This document shows, piece by piece, positions 38,391-51,159 of a stretch of DNA of 64,000 nucleotides. The DNA is from Kryptolebias marmoratus (Eukaryota > Chordata > Actinopteri > Cyprinodontiformes > Rivulidae). Under the pieces are notes generated by a model. The model did not search any database and was not told where the DNA came from. It saw only the letters and a list, made by a program, of their open reading frames with translations. The translations under genes and the position numbers were made by a program. Position 1 is the first letter of the stretch, and the number at the start of each line of letters is the position of its first letter. The DNA lies in contig NC_051438.1 of the NCBI RefSeq assembly GCF_001649575.2, positions 23,668,816 to 23,732,815 on the forward strand, written 5' to 3'.

Positions 38391-39700
38391 TTGTCAGTTT
38401 TCATGAGTATTACTCATAATGTTAACATAATTACAGTATTACCTGAGTGAAGTGAAAGTGTTTTTATTAATTAAGGTTATTGGGAGCTACACAACAGACC
38501 AAGTTTCCATCCTTAAATCCTACATTTTACATTCTAGATTAAAAAAATAAAAATTACAGAATAAAACAGCAGAAAGTAGACAGATTCTTTCGTCACTGCA
38601 TGATTACAAGCTCACTGTTAGGAACAAAAACAAAGCAAACAAAGAACTGAGCATTTATGGCAGAACATCAGTATCAGTAATTTAAGGTCATAAAGTTGAA
38701 AACTCATCATTTTTAATATTGTTACCCTGACAAAATTTTAATTAATTATTAATGTCTTCTCTTAAAATGTGTCTCAGGTCTTTATTTTTAACCTCAACAT
38801 CCTTTTCCTATAACATTTACCTGAAGTGAGCTGTTTCTGCCGTTTAAAAGCAGATGTATTTTTTTCATCTGAGGTGTGATTTTCTTACATAACTTTGGCA
38901 CCAAAGAGTGTCACGATCAGATCTCTTTATCTGCGTTTCTTTGTGGTTTTTTATAGTATATTCTGTAACATTTTCAGGCGGGGACACGTTGTATTCTGAA
39001 GGGGAAACGTGAAAGGAAACATGAACTCCTGCACCAAAGGTCTCATATGGCTGCTTCAATTATTTCAGCATGAAAACTTTCTTTAAAGCATAAGAAATTA
39101 TGCATCAGAATATATGTTAAGTTTAAATTTAGAGCACCACATTATTCTTTTTGTAACCTGTAAATCCACTATGATAAGAAGAGTTTGCAAACATCTCTGC
39201 CTCTTTTTTTCCTACTTATAATGAGATGAATTTTTATTGTAGTCACCACTTGGTGGAGCCAGTAATCACACAACCTGCTCTGGTTTATACATATATTTAA
39301 CAAAGCCTTATTAATATGAGACTATGATCTCAATGTGAAATAAAAATAAAAACATGTAAAATCAAGAAAAAAATGCAATAATTAAGTTTTTTTTATCTGG
39401 TGGAATCGCAAAATCCGCACACATTTGGCAAACACCCATCATAAACTGAAGCCTAAATTGGACATGTTAAAAGTTTTTCTTTTTGTTTACAAAAACCAAC
39501 TAACCAAACAAACAAACAAACAAAAGCAACAGCTGCGAGTGGCTCGGTACTGAGAATATAATTTGTTGAAAATGTTATCATCTTCCAAATAAAACAAATC
39601 AGCGTTGAGGCGGAGCAGCTGGGGGGCTCCTTCTCCTACAGTAAAAGGATAAAATTATCTTTTAACTCCTCTGCAGTGACCAGATGAGACTTCGGTGAGT

Positions 39701-39706
<6 letters not shown>
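38391..39706. other. Intergenic DNA, no gene seen
   Basis: AT-rich. A weak CTCF-like match (CCACTTGGTGGAGCC, 39246-39260) is the only motif worth noting. Confidence 0.35.

Positions 39707-39745
<39 letters not shown>
39707..39745. repeat. (CA)n microsatellite
   Basis: About 19 CA units with one G interruption near the start. Confidence 0.97.
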
Positions 39746-39746
<1 letters not shown>

Positions 39747-40855
39747 GATAGCTGGTCTCAAAGATGGAGAGGCATCTTGTCAGTTCTGAAGCAGGTTTGG
39801 TATTTCAGGTCGACTGCTCCTAAATTGGAAAGGTTGCAGCGTTACAGTTACTTTGTCCCTTAAACCTCCCTTTGGAACAATTTACCCTCTCAGCCAAGGA
39901 CGGGGAAAAAAAACAGCCATGACTGACCCGTCGGATTTTATTATCAAGTCACCGACTGTGACTCTTACTCTGATTTAAACGGTCTCTGTGAGCATTTTCT
40001 TTTAAAAAGATATCTTTTCAGATATTTTCTTTGATTTTTGTAAACCTGGTGTCACATTTTTTCAGCTGGAACAAAAAACACAAAACAAAATCATAAAATA
40101 TGAGAAGCTGCAAAAACAGAAAGTGAGGAGCTTTATCAGGACAGGCGCACAGAACATCAGGAGTAAAAACCTGCGCTCACTGAAGAACTTACAGGGAACA
40201 TATTTTGAGAGTTTAACTTTTGATGCACTCTCTGGGTGTCTGGAGTCGAAACTAATTCTAAAAACAAACTAAAATCACAGCTCTGTCACTTTTTTTTAGG
40301 CCTCGCCGGTTCAAAAATATCTCATTCTGTGAGTTGTTCAGATTCGCAGCAGAAAAGTATGTCGCTTCTCTAGAGTAGAAAAAAAAATCCCATGCTTCTC
40401 TCCTCCCAGACTTAACTTCAGCTGATGCTACACAGACTTCTCAGAAACAGGAAGTCCAAACTTTTTTTTAGATTTGACTTTTTGCTTTGCTATAAACTGC
40501 AATCAGAAGTTGGGGGAAAACAGAGTTAATAATGCCTCTAAATAGTTTTAAAACTTTTATCGTTTACTTACTTACTTACTCATTTTGAAATGGTCACTGA
40601 ATGCACCATCAGCATGTTGCTCTGCAATTTTAGTTGCTCAGATCCTGAAAACTGAGTTTAAACTTGCTCTTTGTTGTCACATTAAGGTTTCTTCCTGTAT
40701 AGAAAATGCAGCAGCATGACGACAGCTCAGCACTGGGCTGCAGGCGTCTCCAGATTCTGACGTTCAGAGATAAGTTAGAGCAGCTTCCTGAATCTTGTTG
40801 TACTGCCACAGTTTTATGTTTTATAAATACTAGATTAAAATAAATCAGCCTTTCT
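39746..40855. other. Intergenic DNA, no gene seen
   Basis: Nothing beyond AT-rich unique-looking sequence. Confidence 0.35.
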
Positions 40856-41222
40856 TGGAGGAATGCACATTAGTCCTTCATGCAGGTGTTTTACACTGAG
40901 GTCATTTTATGTTGAGAAATAATGGAGTTGTAGCCATCTTGGTCAAAGCTTGATAAGAACATCATGTCTGATCTCATGTGATATCGCAGTGTGTGTGGTA
41001 AATGTCAGATTTTAGCTCAATATGTATAAAACTGGGTTCTAGCCATTTTGAATCAGTTTGACTTCAAAGGTTAATCAGTTGTACATCCAATGATTACACT
41101 CTGCAAGTTTTATTAAAACTCAGCAGGTGGTTCATGAGATATTTTGCTGACAGCAGATACAAGAACACACATGCAGACATACAGACACAGAGAAAAAACA
41201 TTATTATTATTGATGAAGTTCT
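40856..41222 (+). repeat. Family A interspersed repeat, copy 3
   Basis: It runs from GGAGGAATGCACATTAGTCC through TTCTAGCCATTTTGAATC to GTTCATGAGATATTTTGCTG and a CATTATTATTA tail. Confidence 0.85.
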
Positions 41223-41640
41223 GATTGATTTAAGGCAGAATTTAGGTTTTATAATGACTGTGTGGATGGATGAAGATAAAAATGTGTCAAATAATTACAT
41301 AAAGTGAGGAACCAACGAAGAGTAAATATTTAGATCCACATCTATCTATTCTGGGAGTTCATGTTGCTAAGAGGTTTCTATCATTAGGTCCTACAGCTGC
41401 TAAGATACAGACAAGTTTCCAACAACGTCAAGTTTTCTTCGGATTCAGTGAACATTCAGAAGAAGTGCATTTTGTGAAAAATTGATCTGGTATTTCTCTC
41501 CAAAACTGTTAAAAAAAACTGATTGGAGTGTTTAGTTTTCCAACATCTGGTCTCCTGATAGCGTCGGCACATAAAAACCACATAAGGGAGAAGAAAAAAC
41601 CTCTTCAGTGGAGCATCCCATTTCTGTTGCCCAGGTCTGT

Positions 41641-41868
41641 GTTTGTTCGTCTGTAGCGTTAGCAAAATATCTCATGAACCATGGGACGGTTTTTAAAGAA
41701 ACTCTCAGAGAGTAATCACATCTACAACTGACTAATCTTTGGAGACAACCCTATTTAAGATGGCTGCCACAGCTAAACCAGGTTATCTAACACAAAAATG
41801 GCTTTAACTCACCTAATTTTTTACAAATATTAAGCTAGAACTTTGTGTGGTAGCTGAGAAACATCCAT
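41641..41868 (-). repeat. Family A interspersed repeat, copy 4 (partial, inverted)
   Basis: The reverse orientation is shown by GCAAAATATCTCATGAACCA followed by AAGATGGCTGCCACAGCT and TTTGTGTGGTAGCTGAG. It is inverted relative to copy 3, about 420 bp away, and lacks its 5' third. Confidence 0.85.
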
Positions 41869-42271
41869 GAATATTAAAAGCATGTACAAACTTTTTTTTT
41901 ATCTCTTGGCAAATAAAAAGGATTGTTTTGTTGAAATTTTGCTGCACATTGTGTTTCCTCTGTACACATTTACTGACAAATGTGATGCTACTTCCTTTGG
42001 TAACATTTTGGACACTCATACTGAGCAACAAGAAGCAGAACATAAAAAAAAAACTTTATAACTTTCCTTTAGCTTACCAAGAGAAAATAGCTTGTTCCCA
42101 CTAAAAAAAACAATAATTGAACACTTTCAGAAGTAAGGTTATTTGTTATTTTTTGCTGAATAGTTAGAAATTTATTGCAGAGCAGTGTTGTGTACGCTCA
42201 AGATGGAGTTGTGTTTTTCCACTGCTCTTCATAATCAACATGTTTTCCATGAACCAATCCCGAAGCTCCCC

Positions 42272-42298
42272 GCGGTGTGTGTGTGAGACACACACCGC
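42272..42298. repeat. Perfect 11-bp GC-rich hairpin
   Basis: GCGGTGTGTGT (42272-42282) pairs exactly with ACACACACCGC (42288-42298) around a 5-base loop. Confidence 0.8.
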
Positions 42299-42816
42299 AG
42301 GAAACGGTGACTTTGCATCACCAGTAACTTAACACACCTCTGATAAGGCTGAATGGGATCAATAAACTGAAAAATGAGGCTGAATTTAGAGGAGGGAAAA
42401 AAAAAGACAAGACTCAGATAAAAGCTACTAAAGAACCGGAGTACTAAACTTGTTTTGTCTCCAGCGGAGTTAAAGCTCTTAAAACCAAAGAAGAAAGTTG
42501 AACCTGAGGGTTTGAGGCTCGGTTGTGACCAGTTCAAGAGGTCACAGTTAAAATGTAGGCCATGAAGTCTGGGTTCGGATAAAACTTACTATCCTGGCTT
42601 TGGATGGAAAATCCCGTTTAGATGAGAAGACAGAAGAGACTCAGTAACACTGTGAAGCTGAAAATGCCAGCAGCTTGGAGGTTTACTGCAGCAAGAACTA
42701 ACTGATCACGTTCTGTCAGCAGCAACACAAGCATCCCCTCCCAGCTTCTGCAAAGTTCTCCCATGTCTCCTATCTTTATGCTGAAAAAACTGACTTGAGT
42801 AGATTAAAGTACTAGC

Positions 42817-43120
42817 CTTTTTTGAAGGATTGAATGACTCTCAACTACTACCACACCAGGGTTTAGCTCAATATCTGTCAAATTGACTGAGTTTCAGCCA
42901 TTTTTGTGTTGGCTGAGGTTGATTAGCTGTAGCGTCCATCTTGAATTGGGTTGACTCCAAACGTTAACCACTCGTAGATGTTCGTCCAATAATTACTTTC
43001 TGTGAGTCAAGTCAAGTGGTTCGTGAGATATTTTGATAACAGACAGACAAGCGAACACACGCGAGAATGCATAGACACGCGCAAAACATTATTACCCGTG
43101 TCGCCCTCGGGTGATAAAAA
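42817..43120 (+). repeat. Family A interspersed repeat, copy 5
   Basis: It has the head TTGAAGGATTGAATGACTCT (internal deletion of the 5' third), GTCCATCTTGAATTGGGTTG, TTCGTGAGATATTTTGATAA, and the 3' end CGGGTGATAA. Confidence 0.85.
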
Positions 43121-44257
43121 TTTCCATAACACAGACAGGATATAAAAGCCTACATAAGTTGTAAAAAGTTAGAAGTTTCCCAGAAATCTAGCTTGATTAA
43201 TGTCTGTCTCAAAGCTATTTTGGTCGCACACGGCTCAGAGAGAATACAGGTTTGTTTCAGTGAGAAAAGGTAACGCCTCAGAGGCACCAAACAGCAAGAT
43301 CGATCTCGATATAACTTCAAGCCACCTTTCTCTCCAGGGAAATGCTTTAAAGGAGGAGAAAAGCAGGAAGGAAATTCATGGACTGAGGTAGAAATGGAGG
43401 GTGATACTGAATGCACTCTGCACCATCTGAAACTGGTTCATTTAATAAAAAAAAGGCTAATTTGTGTATAAACTGATTTAACTGAATACTGTTTGTTTGT
43501 TTTTATATTTCTCTAAAAATACCCACCCATTTAAACAGATTGAAAGCTGTTAAATGTTTGCATATCGCAGTACGGCTCTGAAATTAATACTTTATGAGTT
43601 CCAGTCCTCCTGAGACTGCAGGAAAAGTGCAGCAACAGTGTGGCAATCACAGAAAAACACCGTCACTGTAACAATGCCTTCATACGCACATTGTGACACG
43701 TTTAAGGAGAGTTTCTGAAGCTGACTTCATCCTGAGATTTTCTTTGCAAATCCTTGTCCTACATTTAACAGCTTTCAGCCGAGCAACGAAACTATTACAT
43801 CAAATCATTCTGCTCTGCGTCTTTGTCCTGCGCGCTTGTGTACGAGTAAAGAAACTTAACACAAAGAAACAATTCAGTCTTTCAGAAAGTATTCCGGCTC
43901 TTCCGAGGTGGAGGAGAAGATTACTACCATCCAGTGAAAAGCTACAATGATCAGGCAGGAAGTTTATCTTCAAACAAAGACTGGAAGTCAGAAAATCTTT
44001 TCAAACCTGGGAGCAGGATTGGACAGAAAACAGTCAGGTTTGTTGAACTGAGAGGAGTTCAGATTTGACTGCAGCAAACTTTCTGTAACTTTAGTGACTG
44101 ATGTCCAGGAAGGGCTCAGAAAGGTCAGGTTTACTTTAAGAAAAGCTTTCATAGTTTATAAAATAAATGTAAGATGCTAATTTGATGGAAACAACCTGTT
44201 ACTTGTGAAATTGTTTTTCTAAACCTTAAATTCAGCTGTTAATTAAAAGCCTTGTGA
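43121..44257. other. Intergenic DNA, no gene seen
   Basis: No exon or recognised repeat. Confidence 0.35.
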
Positions 44258-44690
44258 TCCTTGCATGAATGCATATCACCCGCCGCCTGTCATACCAGAC
44301 TTTAGACTAAGACCGTCTTAGATTGGGAAACAATGTAGTTGTAGCCATTTTGGTTACACCTTCAAAATTACAATATGAGAGCTTGCAAAATCTGTTAGTA
44401 TTTAAAGCAGAATTTAACCACTGAATCAGCACACACCTGATTCAGTGGTTAAATTACCTCTTCATGTTCTGCAGAAGCCTGTTAATCACACATTGATTCA
44501 AATCAGGTGTGTTGGAGCAGAGAAACAAGTAAAACATGCAGGACGGTGGCCCTCAAGGACCAGGGTTGGAGAATACTGGTTTAAAGTATGTGTTGTGAAT
44601 GACTCTCAGCTACTACCACCCCAAACTTTAGCTCAATATCGGTAAACTTGGCTGGGTTGTAGCCATATTTGTGTTTTTGAAGGTCAGCAC
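44258..44690 (+). repeat. Family A interspersed repeat, copy 6, split by a hAT element
   Basis: The left part is 44258-44407 (GCATATCACCCGCCGCCTGT, then GTAGCCATTTTGGTTACACC). The right part resumes at 44579 with TATGTGTTGTGAATGACTCT. The break lies exactly at the point occupied by the 44408-44578 insertion. Confidence 0.85.
44408..44578. mobile_element. Nested hAT-type miniature element (171 bp) with terminal hairpin
   Basis: It interrupts family A copy 6. It is flanked by ATTTAAAG (44400-44407) and GTTTAAAG (44579-44586), an 8-bp duplication with one mismatch. Both ends begin CAG when read inward (CAGAATTT and CAGTATTCTCC). Near the left end a perfect 19-bp inverted repeat (44411-44429 and 44437-44455) surrounds a CACACAC loop. 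The right half (GTGTTGGAGCAG, CCCTCAAGGACCAGGG) is shared with the element at 1410-1591. Confidence 0.88.
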
Positions 44691-45112
44691 TGCAAGTGAT
44701 TGCAGAGACTTGTTCCTCCGGTGTGACATAAAAAAAGACGTTTTTATTGTGAGGACATTTGTTCTAAAATTAGCTTGTTTTGTCTCCAGTTGCTGCTTAT
44801 TAAAACAGTCCCCGAAGAGTCTGCAAAGAACCTGAACTTACTGACATAAATCTGCCAAATTGGCACCTCTGTGCAGGTCTGGCATCAGTTTCCTTTTTAT
44901 TTCAGTGTTTGAGGATGTGGATGAGTTGAGGTAGTCCAGGTCGTTGACTTTTATGTGAACAACGAGGATGTAGGCCTAAGACATTTAGACAGCAGTTCTA
45001 TTTGGTTGATAGTGTGCTCTTTTTCTGCAGTTTATGTGAATTTACAGAATTTCAAGTATAAGTGGGTCTTTTTATCCCCCTCTGCTGAAGGTGAAGGCAG
45101 AGCAGCAATGTT

Positions 45113-45490
45113 TTTGCCCGTCTGTGTTTGTGTGTTCGTTTAGCAAAATATCTCATGACCCACCAGACGGATTTTAATGAAACTTTCAGGAAATAATCAT
45201 TGTTTGAACGTCTGCAACTGATTAACTTTTGGAGTCACCTCAATTCAAAATGGCCTCCACAGCCAACTGACCTTAGAAAGCACAAAGATGGCTCTAACAA
45301 TCAGTTTCATAGATATTGAGCTAAATCCTTTGTGGTAATAGCTGAGAGTCATCCCCATAATATACTCTGAGTGCCAATACATCTTATGAGAACTCACATG
45401 ACATCATTTACAAGGTTGGATCAAAATGGCTACAACTATGTCCCGTCTCATTCTAGGATTATTTCAGTTTTCAAACTGTGGCATGAAAGG
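45113..45490 (-). repeat. Family A interspersed repeat, copy 7 (inverted)
   Basis: GCAAAATATCTCATGACCCA, then AAAATGGCCTCCACAGCC, GTGGTAATAGCTGAGAGTCA, and the 5' end CTGTGGCATGAAAGGC. A near-full copy. Confidence 0.85.
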
Positions 45491-45879
45491 CATTTCCTCA
45501 AAGAATGCCAGGCCTTTAATTTCAGATGTAAATGCATGTTTTGAAAACTATCAGCTGAAGCTCTCAGGGATATGCTGATCAAAAACTTGTTGCACGCCGA
45601 CTGCTGTCTGTACAAGTTCATTTGGAAACCTGTCAGGTGTAAAACCAGACATGTCTTGTCTGCTGTCTCCCTGTGAGCTCTCACACATTCCTGCAGTCAA
45701 AGGTGAAGTTTTCTATCCAGGCATGCGTCTGAAATGTAAGCAGTGCTGCAGCAGGTACAGTTGTTAAATTTGTCCCCCAAATAGCAGAAGGTTGCAGCGG
45801 TAAGAGCAAGAAAACTGTGGAGCTCTGCTCAGAAACAAAGAAACCACAAACCAGCTCTGCCTCTGCCCTGCTAATCCCC

Positions 45880-46560
45880 CCCCCCCCCCAGAATGGCGAT
45901 GAATGTTTTTCTGCCTCCTTTTCTCAGAGCTGCGTATTAACAATTGCATTGCGCTGCAAATGGCATCTCCATGTATGGACTGACCTTCATTTCTCCACAG
46001 AGGGCACGCCAGTAAATCCATTTCTCCAGAGATGCGGTTCACTGAATAACAAATCACTGGGCAAGACGTGGCTTTCTCCTCTGTTAGGAAGCCTTTTGCC
46101 TTTTGCTTCCTTCGCAGGGAAAGTAACACCAGGAGTTTATTATGAAGAAACGGGGAGTTGACAAGTACACGATCAGTTGCCAGGGAACTACACCTCCAAA
46201 CACATCAAGCCTAATCTATTTTTCTTTTTCTTCCCTTTGTTCTCTGATTCTCTGCTTATTACAGTCTGGTAAATTATACACATTACCTGTTCGAAAAGAA
46301 GAAGAAGAAGAAGAAAAAAAGCCCTGTATATAAATAAAAATGCAGTTTTCCCGTGTGTTCACACATGCACAAAACACAATGATATCAGTGACACCCTCGG
46401 CATCATCTGGGAAAAATGCAGAGTCCTATTTCTTTGCTGATATCACAGCTTCTTCACAGATTCCTGCATCTCATTTCTCTCCTCTGAACCAAATCTGCTG
46501 CAGAATATCGGCTACATGTCAAAATCTGTTCAGGCTCACATTCAGGTAGGACCTTATCTC
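45880..46560. promoter_or_regulatory. Candidate conserved non-coding element 3
   Basis: After a C14 run (45876-45889), a long non-repetitive stretch carries ATTAACAATTGCATTGCGCT, CTGAATAACAAATCACTGG and a GAA run (46299-46316). Several overlapping open frames on both strands argue against any one being real. The candidate status rests on low repeat content only. Confidence 0.28.
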
Positions 46561-47529
46561 ACTTCATGACCAATGTAGCGTCATTTACACCTGGCAAACA
46601 AAATAGCGGCAGCACTGGCGAAGCCGATAAGAGCCTTTAGCCGTGCATTAAGGTGACAGCAGGCAGATTACAATTCAGTGATTTACCTTCCGTTTATTCC
46701 TGTGACCGAACAGAGACGATGCTGCCGTTCTCCTGCAGACAAACCTGGTTTGTCTGTTTGTTTTTTTATTGAATCATCTCCAGAACCTTTCCAGAAGATT
46801 TTCACACAACTTGGAAACATTTAACCTTCCAGTCCAAAAACAAAAAAGATTCACAAACTTTAAATTAACAATGTTCAATGTTTTTGTTTGTTTCATCTAA
46901 TTTGTCTCAATTAGTTTAACAAAATCATACTGATTTGTTTTTTCTTTCACAATTATTGTGACTATGGATACTTCTAAAAGTGGGTCTGTAGTATAAAGCA
47001 GGAAAAAAATGGGGAATTTAAATTTCAGCAAATGATTTGTCCTGAAGCCTTCAGTTATATTACATCCTAATTGTTATAGTAAATAGGCTGCATTTGCAAA
47101 GTACTATTCCATCTTTATTGTAGAATCCATTTATCCTCCCCACTTGTACAAAAATTATTTATGGTGGCTGATTTTTTTAAAAAAAATCGCACCTCCTCTA
47201 AGTTGGTAAACTAGAGTCAAACAATAAGATTAGTCTTCTTCTCAAAGTATTCTTTAAAAATGATTGTGTGTTTTGTTTGTTTTCTCAATCCTGTTGCTTG
47301 TCTTGTTCAAATCATTTATTTGTGATTTGATTGTAATGAAATACAGAGAAACAGTAAAAACAAAAGCATTTGAAAAGGAAACAAATTAGGAACAAAATAA
47401 TACAGGTAATAAAGTAAAATACATAAAAAGAAGCTTTTCTTTTACAGTACCGTATTCAAAAACACACAAATATTTTCCCTACATTTAAATATCTTCATTT
47501 CCTTGAAAAACATTGTTCTTTGAAATCTG
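46561..47529. other. Intergenic DNA, no gene seen
   Basis: AT-rich, nothing supportable. Confidence 0.35.
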
Positions 47530-47770
47530 CTTCAGAATAAAAGCTCTGTTTTGGTTTTCTTTTGCTACTTTTAGCTTTGAGCTAATGTTCTAGTTTTAAC
47601 TTTAGCTAGCCTTTCCATACTTTTAGCTGATGTTCCGCTCCTTTTAGCTTTAACAACTCTGTTTCAGCTTCTTCGGCACATTTTGGCATTCAGCACTTAG
47701 CTGTCACCCTGCATTTTCACAGAAAATCCAATTTCTCTAGTCAGTTTTGGTTTGCTTCTCCTGAACAAAA
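47530..47770 (-). repeat. Interspersed repeat, family B copy 2 (empty site)
   Basis: Reverse-complement relative of 28750-28990, with TTTTAGCTTTAACAACTCTG, TTTCAGCTTCTTC and CATTCAGCACTTAGCTG. The single TTAA in GCTTTAACAAC is the pre-insertion state of the piggyBac-like element found in copy 1. Confidence 0.65.
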
Positions 47771-48589
47771 AAAAGAAAACGCGTTCCTCGGCTGAGCGCA
47801 GAGAACAGCACTTGATGGCTTTAGTAGTACAAAATGTGCACCAACAACAACAAAAAAATAAAGAGTCTTTTTAAATCTTTAATTTCTACTACAGGAAACA
47901 GAAACATAGAAATTCACACCTGTGACCATCAGGGTCTTCTTCTGCTCACAGTTAAATATATTTTTAAGCTCCAACTTTTAGTTTTTGCACAGCAGCTTCT
48001 TGCTTGAGGCTTAATTTTCAGTTTGTGTTTTCGTCTGCCTCTCTAATGCTGGCATTCAGGGAGTGACAGGCAGTGTCTGGTTACCATGGTGACTGTAGTG
48101 AGCCACTGGCAGCAGCTTTTAACATTTCTTTTGACCTTGGTTATTATATAAAAATGTGGGCATTTTTCTTATGTTAGATTTTCACAAAGTTCTGTTGGAA
48201 TTTCAGGCATTCACAGCATTTTTTCAGAAATTTTCTATTTTACATTCATTCTCTTTTTTTGTGAGATTCCTTTCAACCTGTGCTTTAAAATTACGACTCA
48301 ACCATGTTTTATTTCTAAATATTTAAGCTTTTTCAGTGTCCGAGTGACGCCCCATCAGTTTCTTTTTGTTCAGGTGGACACAACATGATTCTCTTTTAAA
48401 GTGCCTTTCAAAAACCTGAAAAGTTTTGGCGCTTTGGGAATAAGAAGTGAAGGAGTATTGATTTGTAGGATGAGCACACATGGGGCACAGAGGTGCTAAG
48501 AGCCTTTTCAGAGTGTTTCCAGGCTCATTCTTCTTTACTCCTGCAGAAAATAAATAAATAAACTGTAGCATGCACTCAGTCTAACGGGG

Positions 48590-49080
48590 ATGCCCACAGC
48601 CCAACCTGATAAGTGCATCTAACACACTCCCCCATGTAGGAGGCTGATTACACACACACACACGGATGGGTGAGAATGGGCTTCGTACCAGCTTATTAAA
48701 TAAGTGGTGGTCCTGCATGGTGAAATGGAGCAGTGAGGAAGAGTTGCATGCACCGCCTCCTCTGCAGTGTTGGTGGACCGCCAGCATCACCATAAGCAGT
48801 CAGTCAATAGGCTGACTCAACAGTGTGTGAAATTAAGAGGGAAATAGAAGCAGACAGACATTAAGCCTCTCTCCCCACTTCCCCTCGCCCTCTCAGACGC
48901 CAGACAGCAGCTAATGCACGCCCCCCAGAGCCCCCACACACACTGCTATCACACAGCAGCAGCAACACCACTCCGCTGCTTGTCAACAGCTCCTCGAAAG
49001 ACCTCCACAAGCTGCTCTGACCTCCTTTGACAGCATTAATGTAAACATCATACTGAGACAAAACTCACAAACGTCTGTTT
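48590..49080. promoter_or_regulatory. Candidate conserved non-coding element 4
   Basis: A non-repetitive, relatively GC-rich block without a convincing frame, containing TGTAGGAGGCTGATTACAC and TGAAATGGAGCAGTGAGG. Composition-based call only. Confidence 0.28.
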
Positions 49081-50309
49081 CAGATTTAATAAAACCTGAC
49101 GAGAGAGGAGAGAGAGAGGAAACGTCTTCACACGCCGCCACATGGCAGGAAGAAACTCTAAGCTGCTTCCTCAAGACGAGCTTTTGCCTGGCAGGCGTTT
49201 TCTGGAGACAAACAGGTGTTGTTTTTTGTCATAAAGACTCAAAGCTGCATTTCTGACACCTGAAAGAGAAACAAATATCAAAGTAATTGCATTTCAAATT
49301 CCCAGGTTTGAAATAGCTGTTACTGCTCTTATAGGAGCAGACATTTACTGTCAGATATCCGCTGGGAGGATGTTTAGAATAGCTACCATTTCTTCTTTTG
49401 CTTCCAGTTCCTTGATATGTTAATACAGGTCTTGTTTTTTTGTTTTACAAACAAAATCCTTTCTGCTGAGAGCCTCATTTTGTCAAAGCAGGGAGGAGTC
49501 ACATTTCCATACGAAACGTCTGGGTTAGAATGAAACCACTATTAAGGAAATTTTGAGAAGTGGCCTGATGATAAAACAGGCAGTTGCCAAGGAAATATGC
49601 AAAACAGTTTCATTGACTGTGAGTTGAACTATGAGAACCACCTCGGAGATGGAGTCTTGAGGGTTTAAATGCATCCTGCTGACTGAGAGAAAAGACATTT
49701 GCTATTAGTTTAATGATATTAATAGATTGTTAGCAACAACAAGCTCAGCTTTACTTTATGATATGTTCATTATTATCAGCTCAACACAGACGTCACCTCC
49801 GGAAATGAACTACTTTTTGAATTATAATCATTGTTTTTGTTATGTGAAATGATAATAAATTCAAATTCAAATTCTGTTAGCGCAAGAGAATATTTGGAAA
49901 AGATTTTTGAAGTAATACTTAACCAAAAGTGTGACCTCCTGCAGAGCCAATTGAGCTTTCAGTGAAGTAATATTTTGTTGTTTTCTACAGTGTCAGAAAT
50001 GTCAGAAACCTAAAAGACAAGCCGAAAAACGCACAAAGCTCCCTGTCAGATTTGTAAAAAAGTATTTTTTTTATTTAACAAAGATTAAAACTTCCCACAC
50101 AGTTGTGTTTCCATGAATGTTTTTGTTGCACATTTTGATGCTGAACTTTAGATAAAGGTTAACAGAAACGGCAAAAAAAATCTCTTGCTTGAGGAAATGT
50201 GGGCATTTATAGATAAAACCGTTGATCAGAAGAGCTGAAGCACAAAAGAGGAAATTATAACATCAACTGCAAATTACTTCTGATTAAAAAAAACAACAAA
50301 AACAAACAA
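49081..50309. other. Intergenic DNA, no gene seen
   Basis: No exon or recognised repeat. Confidence 0.35.
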
Positions 50310-50530
50310 AATAGGAAACACATACCTAGTGCTTACCTGGTACCTATGGGGACTGGACTGTATTATGAAATGACTTACAGGGTGTGTACCTGATCTGTTC
50401 CCTATAATTGCCAGATAAATACCTTGTAAGCACCCAGTAAGTATCAGATATGTAGCCTGATAGGTACCCAGGTATTTACTATGTAAGTTCCCAGTAAAAA
50501 GCAGGTTAGTACCAAGGATGTACGAGCTAT
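50310..50530. repeat. Degenerate GTACC/AAGTACC minisatellite
   Basis: Short diverged units of the form (A)AGTACCCAGTAAGTA recur about a dozen times, for example TTACCTGGTACCTATGG, AGCACCCAGTAAGTATC and TAGGTACCCAGGTATT. Confidence 0.65.
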
Positions 50531-50717
50531 GTAATCAATATACCATTGTTGTGATTATATTTTCACATCATGTACACCAGTAACAGATACTTTGATGATA
50601 TAAAACAAAATAATGAAATATTTGAAGGCGTTAACAGTGGGTTTTTAAAGCCTTAATAATTTTCCTTCAGTAGCACTTCTGCTTTTTGTTTTCTTTTTTT
50701 GTAATAACTGGTGTATT

Positions 50718-50935
50718 GCAACTGATTAACTTTGGGCTCAACCCAATCCAAGATGGCCACCACAGCTAACTGACCTTGCAACCACAAACAGCTCAGCCTA
50801 TTTTACAGATGTTGAGCTAAAACAACAACACACTCTGAGCAGTGACACATCTCACAGCACATAACATCGTTTACAAGGTTTGACCAAAATGGCTGCAACT
50901 CCGTCATTAATCATTATAAGGTGCTTTTTAGAGTT
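50718..50935 (-). repeat. Family A interspersed repeat, copy 8 (partial, inverted)
   Basis: CAACTGATTAACTTTGGGCT, CAAGATGGCCACCACAGCTA, and AAAATGGCTGCAACTCCG. Both ends are truncated and part of the middle is deleted. Confidence 0.8.
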
Positions 50936-51017
50936 TGACACAGCATACTTGATTGAAATTTACTTTGAGATGTAAACTTGGACATACTGTATTTTCACTC
51001 TTATAGAAACTCAAGCT

Positions 51018-51032
51018 CCATTAGAGGGAGCA
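51018..51032 (+). promoter_or_regulatory. Weak CTCF-like motif
   Basis: CCATTAGAGGGAGCA resembles the CTCF core with one or two mismatches. Motif match only. Confidence 0.25.
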
Positions 51033-51159
51033 ACAATAAACAATAAACTAATGTAAAGTAGTGAGGAACAGATCATAGGAGCATTGTTAAAAATGCTCTG
51101 AAGTCCAGCTTTAGGTGTTTGTTATAATCATGATGTTATCTTAAAAGAAAAAAGTCTTA

